Assembly: GCA_965243835.1 (NCBI GenBank)
Contig: OZ251578.1
Location: forward strand, 1,426,001 to 1,490,000
DNA: 64,000 nt
Direction of reading: 5' to 3'
Origin: G965202665 sp965243835
GTDB lineage: Bacteria > Actinomycetota > Acidimicrobiia > Spongiisociales > Spongiisociaceae
Part shown: positions 16,851-26,300 of the stretch, one piece after another
Layout: each line of letters opens with the position of its first letter
Numbering within the stretch: the stretch's first letter is position 1
Position numbers and translations under genes: made by a program
Notes under the pieces: generated by a model
Told to the model about the DNA's origin: nothing
What the model saw: only the letters and a program-made list of their open reading frames with translations
Database searches by the model: none

Positions 16851-18206
16851 ATGACCGACCGCGACCCGCAGGGCGAAATCCTGGAACTTCTGCAAGTTTT
16901 GATACGCAACCGGTGCGTGAACGACGGCTCCCCCGAATCCGGGGGGGAAATCCGTTCCGTGGAAACCCTGCGCGACTTTTTCGGCCAGGCGGGGGAGGCG
17001 GTGGAACCCGCCCCCGGGCGGGCCAGCGTCGTGTACCGGGTTCCGGGCCGGGACCCGTCCGCCCCCCGTTTGTTGCTGATGGGGCATCTGGACGTGGTGC
17101 CGGTCACCGAAGAATCCTGGAGCGTCGACCCGTTCGGGGCGGAAGTAAGGGACGGGATGGTGTGGGGGAGGGGGGCGGTGGATATGCTCAATCTGACCGC
17201 GGCCATGGCCTCCGCGTTCAAGCCCTACCTGACCGGGGCCCGCCCCGCCCCGGCCGGCGACCTCATCTATCTGGGGGTGGCCGACGAGGAGGCGGGCGGC
17301 GCCCTGGGGGCCGAATGGCTGTTGGATAACCGGCCCGACCTGGTGGACTGCGAATACGTGCTGACCGAAGTGGCTTTGCCGGCCTTTCGGGTTCCGGGGG
17401 CGGAGCCGGCGCATCTGGTGAAAGTGGCCGAGAAAGGGCCCTTCTGGCGCAAACTCAAATTTTCGGGGACGCCCGCCCACGGCAGCTCCCCCTACGGTTC
17501 CGACAACGCGGTGGTGAAAATGGCGGAGGCCGTCTCCGCCATCGCCGGGGCCCGGTCGCCGGTGGAGATCACCCCCGAATGGCGGGCGTTCGCGGAGCGG
17601 GCCGGGTGGCCGCCGGAGCGGACCGCGGCCCTGCTGGACCCCGACCGGGTGGATGCCGAAATCGACCGGATGGCGGTCGAGGACCCGGCCCTGGCCCGCT
17701 GGGTGCACGCCTGCACCCACGTCACTTTCAGCCCCAACCTGGCCTCCGGGGGCTCCAAAGCCAACACGGTGGCCGACCGGGCGCAGGCGGCGGTGGACAT
17801 CCGCATCCTTCCCGGCCAGACCGAACGGGACGTGACCGACCATCTGCGCAAGACGCTCGGCCCCTCTTTCGAGGAGGTGGAAATCGAGCCCGTGATCGAC
17901 TTCTCGGCGGAGTCCTCGGCCGCTTCCGGCCCCCTGTGGGAGGCGATCGGGGACGCTTACGAGTCGGTGGCCGGTTCGCGGCGCATCGTGCCCGTCCTCA
18001 CCCCGGTCACCACCGACGCCCGTTTTTTTCGGGCCCGGGGGGCGGTCGCCTACGGGGTGGGCTTGTACGACGACCGCACCCGTTTCAGCGACTTTTTGGG
18101 GATGTTCCACGGCAATGACGAACGGGTGAGCGTGGAGTCGCTGGGGCTGACCGCCCGGTTGCTGTCCCGGATCATCGAACGGTTCTCCGACCGCCTGTCC
18201 CCCTAG
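16851..18206 (+). CDS. M20 family metallopeptidase
   Basis: A 451-residue co-catalytic zinc peptidase of the M20/ArgE/DapE/CPG2 family. Metal-site motifs are visible: MGHLDVVPV (His and Asp, near residue 75), GRGAVDM (bridging Asp, near 106) and ADEEAGG (catalytic Glu pair, near 144). A dimerisation domain with HGSSPYG sits in the middle. The ATG at 16851 is chosen; a GTG at 16845 overlapping the NUDIX stop is also possible. Dipeptidase or acyl-amino-acid hydrolase activity is likely. The closest resemblance is to actinobacterial M20 peptidases of unknown substrate. Confidence 0.92.
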   Translation: MTDRDPQGEILELLQVLIRNRCVNDGSPESGGEIRSVETLRDFFGQAGEAVEPAPGRASVVYRVPGRDPSAPRLLLMGHLDVVPVTEESWSVDPFGAEVRDGMVWGRGAVDMLNLTAAMASAFKPYLTGARPAPAGDLIYLGVADEEAGGALGAEWLLDNRPDLVDCEYVLTEVALPAFRVPGAEPAHLVKVAEKGPFWRKLKFSGTPAHGSSPYGSDNAVVKMAEAVSAIAGARSPVEITPEWRAFAERAGWPPERTAALLDPDRVDAEIDRMAVEDPALARWVHACTHVTFSPNLASGGSKANTVADRAQAAVDIRILPGQTERDVTDHLRKTLGPSFEEVEIEPVIDFSAESSAASGPLWEAIGDAYESVAGSRRIVPVLTPVTTDARFFRARGAVAYGVGLYDDRTRFSDFLGMFHGNDERVSVESLGLTARLLSRIIERFSDRLSP

Positions 18207-18378
18207 GCGCGTTGCGGCCTTCTCCCGTCCGCCCCCCGGAAACCCTCCTGCGTTTCATACCGGGAGGCGGATGGAGCGCGCCTCGGTTGGTCCCGCAAAA
18301 CCGGAGGCGGCCCGCGCCCGTTTCCGCCGGCGGCGGGCAATGGCGCGCATAGCGTTCGCAACCGGCGATAATGGGGGT

Positions 18379-18603
18379 ATGGAGAACAACCCCGCCCCGC
18401 CCCCTCCGTTGGAGAAAGCGCGTCTGGAGCGGGCGATAGAAGCCATCGCCGACGGCCCCCCCTTGGACGCCCCGGAACCGGCGGCGGCGGTGGCCGCCGC
18501 GCTGTCCGCCCACCTGGACGGGAAGCCCGCCCCCGACTCCGCCCGGCGCGCGCTGGACGAAATGTCGGAGGCCGTCCCGTCCGATTCCGCCCCGCCCGAT
18601 TGA
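18379..18603 (+). CDS. Small hypothetical protein
   Basis: A 74-residue acidic, alanine-rich protein with no recognised domain; residues about 10-60 are predicted helical by eye. The ATG at 18379 is supported by a GATAAT box (18366-18371) seven bases before it, a leaderless arrangement like those of pafB and the garA-like gene. A longer in-frame GC-rich extension from 18271 lacks a ribosome site. It ends 88 nt before nadK and may be co-transcribed with it. Confidence 0.6.
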   Translation: MENNPAPPPPLEKARLERAIEAIADGPPLDAPEPAAAVAAALSAHLDGKPAPDSARRALDEMSEAVPSDSAPPD

Positions 18604-18691
18604 GCGGGCAAACGGGTCGGAAACGCCGAAGCATGGGGATTGCCCGCAGGAAGCGCGCCGCGCGCTCCCCGGTTCCGAAAGGGGGAGCGGG

Positions 18692-19510
18692 ATGAAACTG
18701 GCGCTGGTCCCCCACCGCGGGCGGCCGGAGGCGGTGGAGTTGGCCCGGCGGATGGCGGAGCAGGCCCGGGCCCGTTCCGTAGAGGTGGCTGCGCACGAAG
18801 AAGACGCCCCGGCGCTGGGAGTGGCGGCTACCGGTTTTGAACCGGACTGCGGTTTGGAGGCGGTGGCGGCCATCGGCGGGGACGGGACCGTGTTGCGGGC
18901 GGTGCGGCTGGCCCTGCCCGCGGGCGTCCCCGTTTTGGGGATCAACACCGGGCGGCTCGGGTTTCTGGCGGAAGGGGAACCGGAGGATGCGGCCCGCATC
19001 GTGGAACGGTTGGCGACGGGGGACTATCGGATTACGGAACGGATGACGCTGTCCGCCCGGACGGAGCGGGCGGAGGCGGCGGGGCTGAACGACGTAGTGA
19101 TGGAAAAAACGGAAAGCCAGAAGACGGTGTCCCTGGCGGTGTCGGTGGACGGGGAGGAGTTTACGACCTACCGGGCGGACGGGTTGGTGGTCGCCACCCC
19201 CACCGGTTCCACCGCCTACAACCTGTCGGCGGGAGGCCCCTTGGTGGACCCGGCCCTGGACGCCCTGGTTCTCACCCCGGTCGCCCCCCACACCCTGTTC
19301 TCCCGCACCCTGGTGTTTCCGCCGGACCGCATCCTGCGTTTTGAAGTGCGCGACCAGCAACCGGTGGGGGTGACCGTGGACGGAAACGAAATAGGGAGGG
19401 TGGAACCGGGCGGGTCGGTGACGGTGACCGCCGGAGGCAAGGCCCCGTTCATCACCCTGCATCCCCGGTCGTTTCCGGCCGCTCTGCAACGCAAGTTCCA
19501 CTTGGGATAG
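18692..19510 (+). CDS. nadK: NAD kinase
   Basis: A 272-residue cytosolic kinase making NADP from NAD. It carries AAIGGDGTVLRAV (GGDGT motif, near residues 66-78), INTGRLGFL (near 90), GLNDVVMEK (the NE/D substrate motif, near 131) and ATPTGSTAYNLSAGGP (near 169). Length is normal. Ribosome site GGGGGAGCGGG lies 4-10 nt upstream of the ATG. nadK followed directly by recN is a common bacterial order, also seen in mycobacteria. Confidence 0.96.
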   Translation: MKLALVPHRGRPEAVELARRMAEQARARSVEVAAHEEDAPALGVAATGFEPDCGLEAVAAIGGDGTVLRAVRLALPAGVPVLGINTGRLGFLAEGEPEDAARIVERLATGDYRITERMTLSARTERAEAAGLNDVVMEKTESQKTVSLAVSVDGEEFTTYRADGLVVATPTGSTAYNLSAGGPLVDPALDALVLTPVAPHTLFSRTLVFPPDRILRFEVRDQQPVGVTVDGNEIGRVEPGGSVTVTAGGKAPFITLHPRSFPAALQRKFHLG

Positions 19511-19518
19511 GAGGGCGG

Positions 19519-21159
19519 ATGCTGGACGAGTTGTCGGTGGCCAACCTGGGGGTGATCCGCTCCGCCCGCATCAGCCCCGGCCCGGGGATGGTGGTGTGCA
19601 CCGGGGAAACCGGGGCGGGCAAGACCATGCTGCTGGGGGCCCTGCGCCTGCTGGCCGGCGAGGGGGCGGCGGGCGACCTGGTGGGGCCGCACGGAGAAGA
19701 AACCTGCGTCGAAGGGCGTTTTCTGTGGGACGGGGAGGAGTCGGTGGCCGCCCGGCGCATCGCGGTCGCCGGCCCGCCGCCCGGGAAAGGCAAACCCCCG
19801 CCGGTCCGCACCCGCGCCTACCTGAACGGGGCGATGGCCCCCGCCAAAACGCTGGCCGCGCACATGGAAGGCCGGTTTGAGATCGTGGGCCGCCACGATC
19901 ATCTGACGCTGAGCCGCCCCGGCGAGGTGCGGGAACTGGTGGATCGCCGTTTGGAGTCGGAGGAGCCGGTGACCGCCTACCGGGCGGCTTGGGAGCGGAT
20001 GTCCGACTTGGAGTCGGCCCGGCGCCGGCTGGGGGGAGACCGTCGGGAACTGGAACGGGAACTGGACCTGCTCTCCCATCAGACGGATGAAATAGACCGG
20101 GCCGGTTTCGAAACGGGCGAGGACGAAGAGTTGCGCACCGCCCTGGCCCGCCTGCAACATGCCGAAGCCCTGGGGGAATGGTACGCGGCGGCCGGGGCCG
20201 ATTTGGAACGGGCCGGGGAGCGGACGGGGGCGGCGGTGGCGGCCCTGCGCCGGGCGGTGGAACTGGATCCGGGGGCGAAGGCCCTGTTGGAGAGCGCCGA
20301 GGCTTGGGAAGCGGAGTTGACCGAAGGCCGGGCCGCGGCCCGCGACCTGGGGGAGGGTTTGGAGTCCGACCCGGAAAGATTGCAGGCGATTCACGAGCGG
20401 TTGCGGCTGTTGGGCGACCTGCGCCGCAAATACGGGGACGACATCGCCGAAATTCGGATGTTCCGCGACCGGGCGGCCGCCCGCTCCCTGGAACTGGCCG
20501 ACCTGCTGCGCCGGGCGGAGGGCATCGACGCCGAATGGGAGGAGGCCCGGACCCGCTTGGAGGAGGCGGGGGAGGAGTTGCGGGAAGCCCGGCGGAGGGC
20601 GGCCGGGGTCGTCGCCGCGGCGGCGGCCGCCCATCTCACAGAGCTGGGTTTCACCGACCCGGCGGTGGCCATCGATGTGACGGCCGACCGGCCCGGCCCG
20701 GCGGGTGCGGACCGGGTGGAAGTGCGCTTCGCTTCCGACCGGCGCCTTGTTCCGGGGCCGGTGAAACGGGTGGCCTCCGGAGGGGAGTTGAGCCGGCTGA
20801 TATTGTCGTTGCGGCTGGCTTCCGGATCGGGGGAGGCGCGGGTGGCGGCCTTCGACGAAATCGACGCCGGGGTGGGCGGGGCCATCGCCCTGGTGATGGG
20901 GGCCAAGCTGGCCGCCTTGGCCGAGGACCGGCAAGTGTTTTGCGTTACCCACCTGCCGCAGGTGGCGGCTTTCGCCGACACCCATCTGGTGGTGGAACGG
21001 CGGGGAACGGAGGCGGTGGTGCGGGAAGTGGACGGCCCGGAGCGGCTGAAAGAACTGACCCGGATGCTGTCCGGCCTGTCCGAATCGGAAAGGGGCCGGG
21101 AGCACGCCGCAGAACTGCGGGCCTTGGCTCTCTCCCGCCGCAACGAGGGCGGCGGCTGA
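19519..21159 (+). CDS. recN: DNA repair protein RecN
   Basis: A 546-residue SMC-like ATPase of double-strand-break repair. It has the N-terminal FxIxN-like start (LSVANLGVI), Walker A GETGAGKT (near residue 36), a central coiled-coil region rich in Glu/Arg (about 150-340), and the C-terminal signature ASGGELSRLILSL, Walker B AFDEIDAGVGG and CVTHLPQVA. It starts 8 nt after nadK, preceded by GGAGG. Confidence 0.96.
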   Translation: MLDELSVANLGVIRSARISPGPGMVVCTGETGAGKTMLLGALRLLAGEGAAGDLVGPHGEETCVEGRFLWDGEESVAARRIAVAGPPPGKGKPPPVRTRAYLNGAMAPAKTLAAHMEGRFEIVGRHDHLTLSRPGEVRELVDRRLESEEPVTAYRAAWERMSDLESARRRLGGDRRELERELDLLSHQTDEIDRAGFETGEDEELRTALARLQHAEALGEWYAAAGADLERAGERTGAAVAALRRAVELDPGAKALLESAEAWEAELTEGRAAARDLGEGLESDPERLQAIHERLRLLGDLRRKYGDDIAEIRMFRDRAAARSLELADLLRRAEGIDAEWEEARTRLEEAGEELREARRRAAGVVAAAAAAHLTELGFTDPAVAIDVTADRPGPAGADRVEVRFASDRRLVPGPVKRVASGGELSRLILSLRLASGSGEARVAAFDEIDAGVGGAIALVMGAKLAALAEDRQVFCVTHLPQVAAFADTHLVVERRGTEAVVREVDGPERLKELTRMLSGLSESERGREHAAELRALALSRRNEGGG

Positions 21160-21184
21160 GCGACCCTGTTATGCCGAGCAAACT

Positions 21185-21412
21185 ATGAGACTTGCCATTG
21201 AGTTATCCGAAGAAGTCGCTTCCCTGTTGCGATCGGAGGCGCAACGGAGGGGAATGACCGTCTCGGCGTCGGCCGGCGAGGCGATTGAGAGGCATTTGGC
21301 GCGGACGCCGCGTAAGTTGCGAGCGGCGGGGATCGGACGGAGCGGGCACGCGTACAAATCCGAAAGGGTGGATGAAATACTGGCCTCCGAGGTTATCCCG
21401 TATCTCTCATAG
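21185..21412 (+). CDS. Antitoxin-like protein, remnant of a VapB type
   Basis: A 75-residue protein with a ribbon-helix-helix-like N-terminus (RLAIELSEEVASLLRSEAQRRG, residues 2-23) and a basic C-terminal tail that would contact a toxin (HAYKSERVDEIL). This layout is typical of VapB-type antitoxins. Its stop overlaps the start of a broken PIN-domain toxin fragment, so the pair probably was a vapBC locus. It is inserted between recN and pyrG. The antitoxin appears intact although its toxin is not. Confidence 0.7.
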   Translation: MRLAIELSEEVASLLRSEAQRRGMTVSASAGEAIERHLARTPRKLRAAGIGRSGHAYKSERVDEILASEVIPYLS

Positions 21413-21493
21413 CAGACACCGATACGCTTTAACGCCTATCTGGACACTGATGATCGCCCCCGCCACGCGGCGGCTTTTGAGTTGCTTCCGTGA
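21409..21493 (+). pseudogene. Truncated, frameshifted VapC-like PIN-domain toxin
   Basis: Translation of 21409-21429 gives IADTDTL, the first strand of a PIN domain with its metal-binding aspartate. After a frameshift at about 21430 the next frame reads NAYLDTDDRPRHAAAFELLP and stops at 21491. Joined, these match the first 30 or so residues of a VapC ribonuclease toxin. The rest of the roughly 130-residue domain is missing. The fragment begins at the stop of the antitoxin gene, as in intact vapBC operons. Confidence 0.65.
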
Positions 21494-21558
21494 CATACGC
21501 CGTCCGGGGGCGGGGGATTGCCGCCGCATGGCCGCCGGGTGTGTTATTCTGTAGTCCC

Positions 21559-23220
21559 GTGACGAAATACGTATTCGTGACGGGCGGCGTCGCCTCCAGC
21601 CTCGGCAAGGGGATAACCGCGGCTTCCCTGGGCCGGTTGATGAAGGCCCGCGGCCTGCGGGTGGTCAACCAAAAGCTGGACCCGTACATCAACGTGGACC
21701 CGGGCACCATGAACCCGTTTCAGCATGGCGAGGTGTACGTGACCGACGACGGGGGGGAGACCGACTTGGACCTGGGGCACTACGAACGGTTCACCGGCGA
21801 AAGCCTGCGTCGGGATTCCAACGTGACCACCGGCTCGGTGTACCTGTCGGTGCTGAACAAGGAACGGCGGGGGGACTACTTGGGGGACACCGTGCAGGTC
21901 ATCCCCCACATCACCAACGAAATCAAGGACCGCATTCGCCGTCTGGGGGAGCGGGGCGAATACGACATGGTCATCACCGAGATCGGGGGCACGGTGGGCG
22001 ACATCGAGATTCTGCCCTTCCTGGAGGCGGTGCGGCAGTTGGGGCGGACGGCGGGCGCGGGCAACGTGGCCCACATTCACGTGACGCTGGTGCCCTACAT
22101 CGGGCCGTCCGAAGAGTTGAAAACCAAACCCACCCAGCATTCGGTGGCGGAGTTGCGCTCGCGGGGGATACGGCCGGATGTGATCGTGGTGCGCTCCGAC
22201 CGGCCCATCGACGAGTCGGTGCGGCGCAAGATTTCCCTGTTTTGCGATGTGGACCCGGACGGGGTGATCGCCGCCGAGGACACCGACGACATTTACGAGA
22301 TGCCGTTGCTGTTGCACGAGCAGGGCCTGGACGGGGTGCTGGCGGACCTGTTGCGGTTGGACGACGCCGACCCGGACCTGACCGACTGGACCAGGATGGT
22401 GGAGCGGGCCCGGTCGGCTACTGAAACGGTGCGCATCGGAATGGTGGGCAAATACGTGGAGTTGCCGGACGCCTACCTGTCGGTGGTGGAGGCCCTCAAC
22501 CACGGGGGCCGTTCCAACGGGGTGCGGGTGGAGGTGGTTTGGGTTCCGGCCGAAGAGTTGGACGGTTTGTTCGGGGATTCCCATTTTGACAGGGTGGACG
22601 GGGTGTTGGTTCCCGGCGGGTTCGGACCGCGGGGGATTGAAGGTAAAATTCATGCGGTTCAACATGCCCGGGAAAATGGGATTCCTTTTTTGGGTTTGTG
22701 TCTGGGTTTGCAGACGGCGGTGATCGAGTTCGCCCGCAACGTGCTGGGTTTGGCGGATGCCGACAGCACCGAGTTCCATCCGACTACCCGCCACCCGGTG
22801 ATCGACTTGATGGAGCATCAGCAACAGGTGGTGAACAAGGGGGGGACGATGCGCCTGGGCATCTATCCGGCCAAGTTGGCGAAAGGGTCGCTGGTGCGCC
22901 GCTTGTACGGGGAGGAGTTGGTGTACGAGCGGCACCGCCATCGTTTCGAGGTGAACAACCGTTATCGTCAGCGGTTGCTTTCGGCCGGCATGTCCCTGTC
23001 GGGGATTTCCCCGGACGGCCAGTTGGTGGAGTTCATCGAAATACCGGACCATCCCTTTTTTGCGGCCACCCAAGCACATCCCGAATTGCGTTCCCGGCCT
23101 TTGGAGCCGCACCCCCTGTTCACGGGCTTCGTAGACGCCGCCCGCCGCCGGGCCCGCGCCCGACGGAAACAGGTCGAGACGCAAATCCCCTCCCCCTCCG
23201 AATCCGAACTGACCGCCTGA
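21559..23220 (+). CDS. pyrG: CTP synthase
   Basis: A 553-residue enzyme that aminates UTP to CTP using glutamine and ATP. The synthetase domain starts TKYVFVTGGVASSLGKGI (P-loop) and the C-terminal glutaminase domain has PFLGLCLGLQ with the catalytic cysteine and HPEL for the triad His/Glu. The GTG at 21559 gives the canonical N-terminus. A TATTCT box at 21545-21550 lies 8 nt before it and there is no ribosome site, so translation may be leaderless. Order nadK-recN-pyrG-xerD resembles mycobacteria. Confidence 0.97.
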   Translation: MTKYVFVTGGVASSLGKGITAASLGRLMKARGLRVVNQKLDPYINVDPGTMNPFQHGEVYVTDDGGETDLDLGHYERFTGESLRRDSNVTTGSVYLSVLNKERRGDYLGDTVQVIPHITNEIKDRIRRLGERGEYDMVITEIGGTVGDIEILPFLEAVRQLGRTAGAGNVAHIHVTLVPYIGPSEELKTKPTQHSVAELRSRGIRPDVIVVRSDRPIDESVRRKISLFCDVDPDGVIAAEDTDDIYEMPLLLHEQGLDGVLADLLRLDDADPDLTDWTRMVERARSATETVRIGMVGKYVELPDAYLSVVEALNHGGRSNGVRVEVVWVPAEELDGLFGDSHFDRVDGVLVPGGFGPRGIEGKIHAVQHARENGIPFLGLCLGLQTAVIEFARNVLGLADADSTEFHPTTRHPVIDLMEHQQQVVNKGGTMRLGIYPAKLAKGSLVRRLYGEELVYERHRHRFEVNNRYRQRLLSAGMSLSGISPDGQLVEFIEIPDHPFFAATQAHPELRSRPLEPHPLFTGFVDAARRRARARRKQVETQIPSPSESELTA

Positions 23221-23301
23221 AATTATTTTCCGGGTTTTCGCTCCCGAGCAGGGGGTGGGGTGTGTAGGGTAGGGAGACAGCCCAAGAACGGGAGGCGCCG
23301 A

Positions 23302-26300
23302 ATGCGCCGTGATACATTATTTGATGAGATAGACGACGGGATGGGGCAAGACCGCCCCGAACGGGATGCGGGCTTGGGGTTTTTGGCCCGGTTCGGTTGG
23401 TACCGGCGGTGGGCGGCGGGATTGTCGGTGGGAAGGCCGCGCCGTCGCCGGCGGTCGGGTCGGGGATGGTGGTCGCTCGGCGTGACCATGTTGTTGCTGT
23501 TTTGCCTGTTTCTGCCGCCGGAGTACGTTTTTTCCTCTTTGACGGCGGGGGAGGAGCCGGCCGCGGCGGCCGCCGAGCAGGAGGAAGGGGCCAGCTCGTC
23601 CCGCGAGGAGAGCGATGGCGGCGCTTCGGGGTCGTCCGACGGCGGCACTTCATCGGGGTCGGGTTCGTCCGGTTCCTATGTTTGCCCGGAGAACCCTCCT
23701 ACATTCACGTTCAGCAGTAAGACGACGGGGTCGGATGGTACTGTTACCTGTCATTACACTCGACCGGGGACCACCACCCGGACGGCGTCGGTCACCGTCT
23801 CGCGTTCTTGCCCCAAAGCCCCCGCCGGAGGTTTCGGTCCCGGTGTCCGCAACGGTGATATCTGCACCTACACGCGAAGCACTTCTACTGATCTGGCCGG
23901 TATTCCCAGCACGACCTATAGTTGCCCTCCGGCTCCTGTCGGTGGTTACGGTTCCGGCAACCTGAGCGGCAGAAGTTGTAATTATTCGCGGTCGGGTAGT
24001 ACGGAGAAGGCGGCGTTGAGTCGCACCACGTACTATTGCCCCTACGTGGCCTGGTTCGGTTCCGGCAGCTTGGGTAGCAGAAGATGTTCTTATTCGCGGT
24101 CGGGTAGTACGGAGAAGGCGGCGTTGAGTCGCACCACGTACTATTGCCCCTACGTGGCCTGGTTCGGTTCCGGCAGCTTGGGTAGCAGAAGATGTTCTTA
24201 TTCGCGGTCGGGTAGTACGGAGAAGGCGGCGTTGAGTCGCACCACGTACTATTGCCCCTACGTGGCAGGGTTTGGATCCGGTAGCCTGAGTAGTAGAAGA
24301 TGCAGATACTCGCGTTCAACTACTACCTACCGTACCGCTTCATATAATATTATCACTCGTCAGTATCACTGTCCGCTCGCGCCGAACACCTACAGTTTCA
24401 GTAGCCGCCAGGGGAGCAGATGCCGTTACACTCGATCGGGTAGTACTTCTCGGACGGCTCTGTCTCGTGTTACCTATTATTGTCCATCGGCTCCCTCCGG
24501 CGGCTACGGCTCCGGTAGTTTGAGCGGCCGAACGTGTACATATAAGCGGTCGACTAGTACTTCTCGGACGGCATTATCTCGTGTTACCTATTATTGTCCA
24601 TCGGCTCCCTCCGGCGGCTACGGCTCCGGTAGTTTGAGCGGCCGAACGTGTACATATAAGCGGTCGACTAGTACTTCTCGGACGGCATTATCTCGTGTTA
24701 CCTATTATTGTCCATCGGCTCCCTCCGGCGGCTACGGCTCCGGTAGTTTGAGCGGCCGAACGTGTACATATAAGCGGTCGACTAGTACTTCTCGGACGGC
24801 ATTATCTCGTGTTACCTATTATTGTCCATCGGCTCCCTCCGGCGGCTACGGCTCCGGTAGTTTGAGCGGCCGAACGTGTACATATAAGCGGTCGACTAGT
24901 ACTTCTCGGACGGCATTATCTCGTGTTACCTATTATTGTCCATCGGCTCCCTCCGGCGGCTACGGCTCCGGTTCTTTGAGTGGTCGAACGTGTACATATA
25001 CTAGATCAACCACTACTACTTTGCCTGCTCTATCCACTACAACTTATACTTGTCCACCTTCCCCTACGACCTTTATATATACCACTAAATCAGGAAGCAC
25101 CTGTTATTACAATCGCTCAGGAACCACCACCCGTACTGCCACCACTATAAACACGTACTCTTGTCCTATACCCGCCACCTTTAGTTACAGTCACCGTACT
25201 GGAACTACTTGTTATTTCACCAGATCAACCCAAACTACTCTCCCCGCCATCTATACCACTACCCCAACTACAACTACTACAACAACTCCTCCTACTACAA
25301 CGACCACCACAACTACAACTACAACTACGACTACGACCACCACTATCCCTCCCGTTACTACGACGACTACTACCACCACAACGACTACGCTTGCACCTAG
25401 CAATCCGCCTCCCGCTACTCCCGGCTCCACCAATCCGAGACCTACAACCCGAGTTAGCCTCACCCCCTCGACCACACAACCTGCTACCACGACTACCACC
25501 ACAACTTTGGCCATACCGTCGGGTATAAAAGTCGACGCCGACAGTCGGGGACTTGATGCAGGAGTTGGACAAAGTATTGTAGAGTGGGAAGCGGTAACAG
25601 GTGCTACCAGTTATGAAGTAGAACATAGAAAACATCGAATCATTATGACTGTAGCCCAAGAAGAGGTAAAGATAAACGAAGTTAGTAGTACTACTTTTAC
25701 TATAAGCGATCTTCGAGAAGAGACTCCTTACCCTATCCGTATTAGAGCTAAAAATAGCAGTAGCACTTCGGATTGGTCTGATTCTATACATACATACCCA
25801 ACGAAGACAACAGTAGGTCCGAATTCAATAGTGAGAACTATTGAAATTGATGGACATCTTGATCTTGAATCGGTTGGTACGCCTAGTTATGACCCACCTA
25901 TTGGCGAGTTTGCTTTCGTGCTATGTGGGAATACATTACCCCCTGATGAAATTGCAACAAGAGATAAGAACGAAAAAGAAATTACAGCCTCTCAAATAAG
26001 ATCAGGAGTAGAGATATGGAGTACAGAAACTGGTTCAATAGTGACTTATAAACATAATAAACAAGACGATACGATTGATTGTAATTCTCAACCAGAGTTT
26101 CAATTATATTCCGACCAAGTAGGTAGTATTAATAAAATTCAGTTATCATCTCCTGGGAGTATTGTGATGGATTGTCGAGTTCCACAATATCTAATTCGGC
26201 CTGGTATAGATATAAATGGTTGTGCCAGATCTGATGATTCGGATCCCATAACCAAAATACAGATATACCTTAATATTAATCTACAAATTGGCGAGCAGCA

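Noticed and set aside
24445..25014. CRISPR-like array
   Set aside because: The units are contiguous, coding, in frame and have no unique spacers.
25251..25514. Valine-rich minus-strand frame
   Set aside because: It is the complement of the ACN threonine codon run in the plus-strand linker.
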